Virus record (IMG/VR): IMGVR_UViG_3300025293_000015
Span: 1 to 36,400 of that record
Reading direction: 5' to 3' (one strand)
Length of the DNA stretch: 36,400 bases
Source: a virus
In this document: positions 29,482 through 36,400 of the stretch, one piece after another
Layout of the letters: each line of letters starts with the position of its first letter
How positions within the stretch are numbered: position 1 is the first letter of the stretch
The notes under the pieces: model-generated
What the model was told of the DNA's origin: nothing
Database searches by the model: none
What the model saw: only the letters and a program-made list of their open reading frames with translations
Program-made: the position numbers and the translations under genes

Positions 29482-30417
29482 ATGGCTGGATATAGCAAAG
29501 GTATAGTAGATACACGTAAACTCAATAAGGATAGTAAAGCCAAGTTAGGTCGTGGTGGTGATACTAAAATACGTGAGGTAGATAATAGAGCATCTCATGT
29601 TAACGCTTTAGAAGCTTATCTTATTGATGTTAATGGTAAGGCAGGGGAAGAGTATGCTAAAAGAGTTGGTGCTGGTACTGTAAATCCTCTTACTGGTATG
29701 CCTGAGTATCAAACTGAGGGAGAGAAGATAGCTGTTTTGCATGGTGATGGCGAGGAGTTTTATGGATATTATACTTATACAGATGGCGAATGGGTTAAAA
29801 CTGGTGGTGGTAGTGGTAGTGGAAGCGGTGCTGATGGCGATAAATGGTATCAAGGTTGGGATGATCCAAAACTACAGAACATAGACTTAGGGAGTAAAGA
29901 CCCATACAGTTATGAAGGATTAAGTGATGTAACCGGGGAACAATTAAAAACATTTGATCCAAATCTTGGAGCTGATGATGTAAAATATTTTCAAGATATC
30001 TTTACTGATGTGCCTTTTGGATTTCTTGGAGAGCAACAAGATTTAACTATTAGAGGATTAGAAAGTACGTATGGAGCTACTATGGGTGCGTTGGGAAGTC
30101 AGCAAGAGGCTCTTAGTATGGATACAGGACGTGGACTTAGTCAAGCTACTCAAGATGCAGGACAGGCTATGCGTAAATCTAATATGGCTTTTAGTGGAAC
30201 TGTTACTCAAGGGTTAGAAACACAGAAAAAACAATTATTTCAAGATTATGCAGCTGGTACAAAAGATATTGCACGACAAAGAGGAACTGCATTAGAAACA
30301 TTAACTTTAGGTAAAGATACTGCAGGTTTAGACCTTAAAACAGGTACATATGCTGAGCAGAAAAGACAGATGGATGAGTATTGGGAGATGATTGGACTAC
30401 GACAAGCAGCCGGATAG
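29482..30417 (+). CDS. internal virion protein (311 aa)
   Basis: The N-terminal part is charged (MAGYSKGIVDTRKLNKDSKAK) and includes a Gly/Ser linker (GGGSGSGSG, about residues 112-120). The C-terminal half (residues 185-311) is a Gln/Ala/Leu-rich helix bundle (ATMGALGSQQEALSMDTGRG, GLETQKKQLFQDYAAGTKD). It lies within the ejection-protein group. A channel or core role is likely by position. No family is recognised. A GGAGAT ribosome site is present. Confidence 0.6.
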   Translation: MAGYSKGIVDTRKLNKDSKAKLGRGGDTKIREVDNRASHVNALEAYLIDVNGKAGEEYAKRVGAGTVNPLTGMPEYQTEGEKIAVLHGDGEEFYGYYTYTDGEWVKTGGGSGSGSGADGDKWYQGWDDPKLQNIDLGSKDPYSYEGLSDVTGEQLKTFDPNLGADDVKYFQDIFTDVPFGFLGEQQDLTIRGLESTYGATMGALGSQQEALSMDTGRGLSQATQDAGQAMRKSNMAFSGTVTQGLETQKKQLFQDYAAGTKDIARQRGTALETLTLGKDTAGLDLKTGTYAEQKRQMDEYWEMIGLRQAAG

Positions 30418-30444
30418 AATGAATATTTATAGAGGGTAATAATT

Positions 30445-32073
30445 ATGGCAATAACAGTAGAAAGAAGTGCAATAGCAGATTTCTTGGATGATCTTCCTGG
30501 TCTGTTGATGCAATATAAGCAGATGCAATGGGCTATAGAAGAGAGAGCTTTAGAGAGGGAAGAACGTAAAGCTGCTGGTACACAGCAAATACTTCTCAAG
30601 GAGTATTATGATAAGAAGGCTGAAGTAAGAACAACCGAAAAGGTATTTGATCAATATGATAATCTAAGTCCTTCAGATGTATCTTCAAGTGGTGCTGGTG
30701 CTGAACTTCGTTCTATTGTAGATAAAGAACAGAATCTAGATATGAATGCTATTACTCAAAATTTAGATGCTTTAGGTATCTATCAATCTGAGTTAGAATC
30801 TAGTCTTGGAGAGTTAAGAGGTCAAGCTCAAACTTTAAGAGAAATGCAGATGGACTTTGCTGGTGCTAACAGAGTATTAGAGCCACATGAATATCAAGCT
30901 TTTCAAGAACATGCTTTACAAGCTTTAGAAGAAGGTGGTTTAGGATGGGATACTACTGCAGGTGCAGATGTAGAATATTATAAAACTGATCCTGAAGCTA
31001 GATTTGCTAGAGCTTTAAATGTAACTGAGAAGATGAAAGGTGATGAAGATACTGGAGCTAAAAGCAATTATGCTATAATTCAAAGTATGTATACTGTTGG
31101 AGAAGGTGAGGATGCAGGTGATCTTGTAGATAGATTAACTTATCAAGATGCTTCTGGTAAGGAAATAGAGCCTTCTGAAGAAGTTATAGCAGCTATACAA
31201 AGATTGGCATTACAACCTAATTATAATGAGTTTGTAGCTAATTTAAATGCTCTTCCAGCTGAATATGGTGGTGATGCAATTAGAACTGAGCTTATGACTA
31301 ATCCTAATACTTCTACAATATTCGGCAATTTACAATCTAATGTTCAAGCAATTAATACATTAGAGAATGAGCTTGCAGGTATAAATGAACTTGATTCACA
31401 AACTAAATTAGGTCAATTTGTATCTGATATCTCAGGTGTAACTAATCAGCAAGCTTTATTTGGAATGTTTGATCAGGCTGTTCAGGGACTTGAACCAGAA
31501 GAACATGAACAATTCTTTAATGCTATGGAATTACAATCTGGTACTGATTTAGATAAATCTTATATGGAATATAAAGGATTCGCAGGTGGAGGAAATAATA
31601 ATCTAGATAATGCTTTAAATCAATTAGCAATGACAAGTATGACTGGAGAAGAATTATTCCCTGGACAATTAGAAACTCAATACAGAGGCATGGAATATGA
31701 GACTGCCTATACTTATCCTGAATTATCTGAAGGTATAACTAAAGAAGAGCATATAAGGCATCAAATGAAATCTATTATAGGTACTCAAGTTGACTTAGAT
31801 ATAGAAATTTTTGGAAATGAATCTAGGATAGTAGATACCAAGCTTGATAAAGATGGAAGGATTATGGTTAAAGTTGATCCAGATGCAGATGCTTTAATAG
31901 GAGCTCATCCTTCAAGATGGAAGTATAAAGGTAAGCCTTTATATCTAGATGAGTTGAATATTGTAAGTCTAGGTAAAGCTCAAGAAGCAATGCCTACTGC
32001 ATTTCAAGCAGGGCCTATTGGATATTATTGGGATCCAATGACAGAAGAGTATAGAATTAAAAGAAATCAATAG
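30445..32073 (+). CDS. large helical internal protein (542 aa)
   Basis: Residues 1-60 form charged helices (MQWAIEERALEREERK). Most of the rest is helical and acidic (LESSLGELRGQAQTLREMQ, NVQAINTLENELAGINELD). The last 100 residues turn to strands (VDLDIEIFGNESRIVDTKLD, RIMVKVDPDADALIG, GPIGYYWDPMTEEYR). No enzyme motif is seen. It fits the helical internal-core proteins of podoviruses. It sits 8 bases before the giant open frame, with GAGGG upstream of its own start. Confidence 0.6.
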   Translation: MAITVERSAIADFLDDLPGLLMQYKQMQWAIEERALEREERKAAGTQQILLKEYYDKKAEVRTTEKVFDQYDNLSPSDVSSSGAGAELRSIVDKEQNLDMNAITQNLDALGIYQSELESSLGELRGQAQTLREMQMDFAGANRVLEPHEYQAFQEHALQALEEGGLGWDTTAGADVEYYKTDPEARFARALNVTEKMKGDEDTGAKSNYAIIQSMYTVGEGEDAGDLVDRLTYQDASGKEIEPSEEVIAAIQRLALQPNYNEFVANLNALPAEYGGDAIRTELMTNPNTSTIFGNLQSNVQAINTLENELAGINELDSQTKLGQFVSDISGVTNQQALFGMFDQAVQGLEPEEHEQFFNAMELQSGTDLDKSYMEYKGFAGGGNNNLDNALNQLAMTSMTGEELFPGQLETQYRGMEYETAYTYPELSEGITKEEHIRHQMKSIIGTQVDLDIEIFGNESRIVDTKLDKDGRIMVKVDPDADALIGAHPSRWKYKGKPLYLDELNIVSLGKAQEAMPTAFQAGPIGYYWDPMTEEYRIKRNQ

Positions 32074-32081
32074 GAGCAGCA

Positions 32082-35000
32082 ATGCCACTACCAAAAGAAT
32101 ACTACGATATACTAAAAACTGGAGATAAACCTTTTAATCCTCCAACTCAACCAAGTCCAACAGGTCTTTATTTTGGGCCAGAAGATGCTACAGAAGAAGC
32201 AGCTAGTGCTTGGGGCGGTGTAGGTGATTTCTTATGGAGTGCAGGCACTGGCTTTACTTCAGGTATGACTTGGGGTCTTACTGATCTAGCAGGAGTGACC
32301 GGTCAAGAACCTTGGGAAGAGATGACTGGTACTGAGAAGGCAGGTTGGATACTTGGTGAAGGTGCTTCATTCTTTGCTCCTTGGGGGCCATTTGGTTTGC
32401 TTGGTAAGGGTAGTAAGGCATTAGCTAAAGGTGCTAATAAGTTTGTTGGTAAAGCTGCAGGAGAAGCTGCTGAAACTGGTATAGCAAGACTTACTGGTGA
32501 GACAGGTAAGGCTGTAGCTAAGGCTATGGAGAAGGGTACCCAGTTCTCAGATGATGTAGTTGCTGGTTTAAATAAAGTAGCTAAAGATGATTTAGGTGTT
32601 CGTTGGATTAAGGATCTTAGTGCTACAGGTAAAGCTGCTTTAGATGCTAGTGATAACCTTACTATGGCTGGTACAAGGGCTGTACAGAAAGCATTTAAAG
32701 ATGGTGGCATACCAGATATAGCAACTGCTGATGCAGCTAGAATAGCAGGAGAATTTGTTGAGAGTATTAAAGGTGGAACCTATGTAAATGATGTAGCTGA
32801 ATGGGTTACTCGTGGACTAGCTGGTCGTATACCTGATACTGCTACTGGCTTTATGTCTAAGTATTTAGGTATGGTTGCACAAGATATGATGTTTATGGGT
32901 CTTCATGGATTAGGTTCAGGCAAGATAAAAGCTTTAGCTAATGGTGAAGATTTTGATGCTACAGGTGCTCTTAGTCATGCAGGTCTAATGTCTCTTGGCT
33001 TCCCACTTATTAGAAAGATACCTAATCTTGCTGGTATGGGTCAGGGTGGTATGGTTACTGCCTCTCAAGGTATTAAAGCATATATGAATCAATTTAAGAA
33101 GACTAACTATAAAGCTATACAAGAAATGCATGGTGATGATGTAGTTAAGAATATGCTTAAAGTTATGGTTCGTGGTGAGAAAAAGAATTTATGGAGTCGC
33201 AGTCAATTAGATGATGCTCATTGGAAAGCTGGTGGTAAAGTATATAAAAGTGCTGAAGAAATAGAAAGAGCTTTACCTAAAATGAAGATAGATGATACTA
33301 TAACTCTTCTTAATAAAATGAATAAAACTGTTAATCAAGAGATAATGAAGAAGTGGGGGCCTGAATTTATACTTGATACAATAGGTTCAGTTCCAAGAAT
33401 GGGTCTTGGTATATTAGCTATGAATCCTTGGGTTGTTAATAAAGATGCTTGGGGATCTATGGAAGGGCCTGAACTTGCATCACATTTATTTATGGCAGCT
33501 GTAATGACAAGAGGTAGAGGTGCTTGGGGCCATGCACAGCAGAGAGCTTATTTTGCAGACTTCACTCCATACCATGAAGCTTTAAATCTTCTAGGTGTTA
33601 ATACTAAGAATGTTAAAGATATATTAAGGTTCCATGATGGTAAACATCCTTATGAGGGGATGGGGGTAGCTCTAGGTACTCATGAAGTTGGTGTAGAGAT
33701 GGTAGATATATTCGATACAGCTTTAAAGACTGCAGAATCTAGACCTAATGCTAGAGATTTCAGTAATCCTGATCATGCTCTTGTAGTAGATATGGCTAAC
33801 TTATATAATGTAATTAAGAAAAGTGCTGATCCAAATTTTAAACCTATTAAAGCTCAGACTTTAGATTCAAAAACTCTTAATACATTGGCACATAGATTGT
33901 CAGGTATTAAGTTTGCTGATGGCAATTCTATCGGAGAGATTGGATATGAAGGTTCTTTAGTTAGGCTTACTCTTGAGCCTGCTAAGCGTGGGCTTGAAGT
34001 ATACAAACAAATGCTTTCAGAATTAGGAAGATTGGGATATGGTGTATCTGTTACTGAGGATGGTAGAGTTACTGGTACTCATATTATGTCTAATAAAGAA
34101 GGCAAACCTATTGATGATGCTAATACTTTTAATCGTGTATTAGATGCTTTAGCTGGTATAAATGAAGCTACTGTTAGATCTGGTATAGATGTAACATCTG
34201 AAGCTAGTAATTATGAGAGGATAGTTAAAAGGTCTGGACTGACTGAGCCTGAATTTAATCTTAGAACTCGTGAGATTATAGATCAACATATGGATGTCTT
34301 AGGTAGAGAGTATGGTGATAAGAATATATATAGAGATCCAGTTGAAAGTAATCCTATTTGGGAATTTTTCAAACAAGCCAAAGGAATTGAAGCTGCTGAG
34401 AGAGTATACAATATAGCCACAGGAAAGTTCCCTGCTGGCGATCCTACTGGCGATAAGATATTGACTGAGAATATGGATAGTTTATTCATGCTTACTGATA
34501 GAAAGTATGCAGCATCTATAGATCAATACAAAGGATTAATAAAAAATCTTATTAAAGATCCAAAGACTGATAAAGAGAAAGAAGCTAATGAAGTTATTGT
34601 AGAACATATTAATGATATGCGTCAGCTATTTAATATAAGAAAGAAAATATTAGGAGTTTCATCTAAAGATGTTAGCGAGAAAGGTTCTATTAGTGCTGAA
34701 GGATTATCAATTGTTCAGGGTAAATGGAAAGATATATTTGGAAGTCTACCTAGGGAATGGAAACAGAATTGGGATGCTCATACAAAACAATTATATATAG
34801 AAAGAGTATTTAAAGGTCGTGGATTTGACAGGAGAGCTGTAAATCTTATATCATTTATGTCAGAACATAACCTAGTTCTCCCTGATGCTGAGGGTAAGAT
34901 TAATATGCCTTCTAAAAAAGCAATGATGGATGAACTTTCTGGAAGAAAGATGTCTAAGAAAGAACTTGATCAGTATGAAAGAGCTTTAGATACAATCAAG

Positions 35001-36400
35001 AAAGTACTAGGAGAGGATGTTGTAACTGAGATTGATTGGGCATTTACTGAGACTGGTAAACGTCAGTTAGAATCAGTAGATGTTAGAGATTATCTTAAAG
35101 CTGCTAAGATGCTTGGTAATGAAATGTATGCCGATCTACTTGTTAATACACAAGCTGTGCTTGGTGAAATTGCAGCAGTATCATCTGGTACTAGGCAGAG
35201 AGTGCATGAAATTTATAATAAAACAACAGATCTTCTTGATACATTAGATCCAGCTAGTGGTAAAAAGCCTGTAGCTGATCCTATAAAGGAGATTAATAAT
35301 CTAAAAGAAGAGTTAATATCATTAGAAAGGGTTGCTAGAAATAAAGATAGTAAGGATGAATTAGGTCAGGCTATTGTACAATTGCATAAATTAATAGATG
35401 CTATTGATCCTGCTACACGTAAATTTAATATTTCTCCAAAGAAAACTCTAACTGAAACAGAACAATTATCTGGAGATGAGTTTGGAATACATGATGCTTT
35501 AACCAGACCTTTACAAACTACCATTGAAAAGATATTCAATAGAGAATATGAAGCTGTAAATAAATTGCAAGAATTAGTAGTCAAGCTTGAGAATCTTTCC
35601 TCACTAGGTAAGGCTGGTCTTGGTTTAGATAAGTCAGATACAATGAGAATTATTGAAGATATGTCAAGACAGTGGCATGAAATATATAAAAATAAAACTG
35701 GCGATCATACTAAAGTATTATCAGAACTTATTGCTGATGTTAATAAGAAAGGTTTCTTTGGAGATGCTTTAACCTTGCTAGAAAGTGTTGACGCTAGGAT
35801 TAACCGTGAAGTAATTCTTAAAAATGAACATAGTCCACTCAATGAAGATGGTGTGCGTATGTCTGAAGCTTTAGAGAATGCTTATAAAACTCATGAACAT
35901 CACAGGTCTGTAACTGAAATCTTAAAAGATTATGGTCTTGTAGATAAGGATGGTAAGATAGATGAAAGCTTTAGAAATGCTGTAACTGCAAATCCTCGTA
36001 AGGCTTTACTTGATAATGTTAAGCCTAAAATATATGCTCAGACAGACAAATCTATAACTCAAAAGGATCGTGAGTGGAGAAAGTTTAAAGAGAATGATGC
36101 TATAGAATTATTAACAAACATATATAATTCTAAGCCTATCAATAGAGTTAAGATACTTGGTATAACTAGAGATGGTAAGCAACGTGGTATTGTAGAATTT
36201 AATAATAATGCTCCACACATACAGCATCCTAATACTCAATACTTTTCAGACAAAGGATTTAAAGTACATTGGATAGATGATACTATGAGTGTTGATATTG
36301 GCATAGATGGTAAGCTTAGAAATGCTAGTATTGATTCCTTTAACAATCCAGATTTAATTCAGAAGTTTTTAAACGAAGCATTACGTACAGATAATATTAC
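32082..36400 (+). CDS. giant internal virion protein, partial (runs off the right edge, at least 1,439 aa)
   Basis: The frame opens at ATG 32082 after AGGAGC and has no stop to the window end. The start (MPLPKEYYDILKTGDKPFNPP) leads to Gly- and Trp-rich hydrophobic segments (residues about 45-130: GAGFF-type runs such as FFAPWGPFGLLGKGSKALAKG and FMSKYLGMVAQDMMFMGLHG further on). Later parts are long charged helices, with coiled coil near residues 1060-1180. No catalytic domain is recognised in the visible part. Its size and place match the giant ejected core proteins that carry DNA entry in large podoviruses. The rest may hold a polymerase, protease or lysozyme domain. Confidence 0.75.
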   Translation, partial: MPLPKEYYDILKTGDKPFNPPTQPSPTGLYFGPEDATEEAASAWGGVGDFLWSAGTGFTSGMTWGLTDLAGVTGQEPWEEMTGTEKAGWILGEGASFFAPWGPFGLLGKGSKALAKGANKFVGKAAGEAAETGIARLTGETGKAVAKAMEKGTQFSDDVVAGLNKVAKDDLGVRWIKDLSATGKAALDASDNLTMAGTRAVQKAFKDGGIPDIATADAARIAGEFVESIKGGTYVNDVAEWVTRGLAGRIPDTATGFMSKYLGMVAQDMMFMGLHGLGSGKIKALANGEDFDATGALSHAGLMSLGFPLIRKIPNLAGMGQGGMVTASQGIKAYMNQFKKTNYKAIQEMHGDDVVKNMLKVMVRGEKKNLWSRSQLDDAHWKAGGKVYKSAEEIERALPKMKIDDTITLLNKMNKTVNQEIMKKWGPEFILDTIGSVPRMGLGILAMNPWVVNKDAWGSMEGPELASHLFMAAVMTRGRGAWGHAQQRAYFADFTPYHEALNLLGVNTKNVKDILRFHDGKHPYEGMGVALGTHEVGVEMVDIFDTALKTAESRPNARDFSNPDHALVVDMANLYNVIKKSADPNFKPIKAQTLDSKTLNTLAHRLSGIKFADGNSIGEIGYEGSLVRLTLEPAKRGLEVYKQMLSELGRLGYGVSVTEDGRVTGTHIMSNKEGKPIDDANTFNRVLDALAGINEATVRSGIDVTSEASNYERIVKRSGLTEPEFNLRTREIIDQHMDVLGREYGDKNIYRDPVESNPIWEFFKQAKGIEAAERVYNIATGKFPAGDPTGDKILTENMDSLFMLTDRKYAASIDQYKGLIKNLIKDPKTDKEKEANEVIVEHINDMRQLFNIRKKILGVSSKDVSEKGSISAEGLSIVQGKWKDIFGSLPREWKQNWDAHTKQLYIERVFKGRGFDRRAVNLISFMSEHNLVLPDAEGKINMPSKKAMMDELSGRKMSKKELDQYERALDTIKKVLGEDVVTEIDWAFTETGKRQLESVDVRDYLKAAKMLGNEMYADLLVNTQAVLGEIAAVSSGTRQRVHEIYNKTTDLLDTLDPASGKKPVADPIKEINNLKEELISLERVARNKDSKDELGQAIVQLHKLIDAIDPATRKFNISPKKTLTETEQLSGDEFGIHDALTRPLQTTIEKIFNREYEAVNKLQELVVKLENLSSLGKAGLGLDKSDTMRIIEDMSRQWHEIYKNKTGDHTKVLSELIADVNKKGFFGDALTLLESVDARINREVILKNEHSPLNEDGVRMSEALENAYKTHEHHRSVTEILKDYGLVDKDGKIDESFRNAVTANPRKALLDNVKPKIYAQTDKSITQKDREWRKFKENDAIELLTNIYNSKPINRVKILGITRDGKQRGIVEFNNNAPHIQHPNTQYFSDKGFKVHWIDDTMSVDIGIDGKLRNASIDSFNNPDLIQKFLNEALRTDNI

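Noticed and set aside
30246-30599. Minus-strand 117-aa frame
   Set aside because: It lies opposite two internal-protein genes; Cys/Ser/Ile-rich shadow composition.
32303-32710. Minus-strand 135-aa frame
   Set aside because: Ala/Pro/Ser-rich shadow of the Gly/Ala-rich start of the giant gene.
1-36400. CRISPR array, insertion sequence, integrase or attachment site
   Set aside because: No regularly spaced direct repeats with unique spacers, transposase, recombinase or tRNA-end duplication were seen.

Overview
This window is part of the genome of an AT-rich double-stranded DNA tailed bacteriophage. It carries most of the virion module: small and large terminase, a P22-type portal, a scaffold, a major capsid protein, a capsid accessory protein, connectors, fibres, a nozzle-like hub and large internal proteins. 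The portal type, connector-like proteins, nozzle-like hub and giant internal proteins, with no tape measure or sheath, suggest a short-tailed (podovirus-like) particle. The protein style resembles uncultured aquatic phages; this is from memory of such families, not a search. No host marker, tRNA, integrase or replication gene was found, so the host is unknown.

Layout. (1) 1-2161, minus strand: a partial lipoprotein, two tiny one-helix membrane proteins, a 115-aa protein, a ~900-nt gene-free stretch rich in helices that I interpret as a large structured noncoding RNA with its own sigma70-type promoter, and an 85-aa helical protein. (2) 2162-2712: a divergent control region with a plus-strand promoter and a structured leader. 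(3) 2713-10208: packaging genes (TerS, TerL, portal) with a lysozyme-like protein and many very small genes, including a GRP-motif basic peptide and an acetyltransferase fused to a pre-toxin-like hydrophobic module. (4) 10247-13599: scaffold, major capsid protein (with a good internal promoter) and capsid accessory protein, then a strong hairpin. (5) 13693-24087: connectors, fibres and adhesin-like proteins, with a methyltransferase among them. (6) 24089-25737: small membrane proteins around a metallophosphoesterase, a possible lysis segment. (7) 25730-36400: nozzle-like hub, fibre-tip protein and a run of internal or ejected proteins, ending in a giant open frame that leaves the window.

The plus-strand genes are tightly packed, mostly with 1-30 nt overlaps (ATGA, TAATG) or short gaps with AGGAG-type ribosome sites, so they are probably read as one or a few late transcripts. 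Three promoters were found by eye, all with exactly 17-bp spacers: one for the RNA (minus), one for the late leader and one for the capsid gene. This fits use of the host housekeeping sigma factor. The most interesting item is the candidate large RNA at about 900-1797. Its size, setting and structure recall the GOLLD/ROOL class of giant phage-associated RNAs, but its family cannot be settled without a covariance search.
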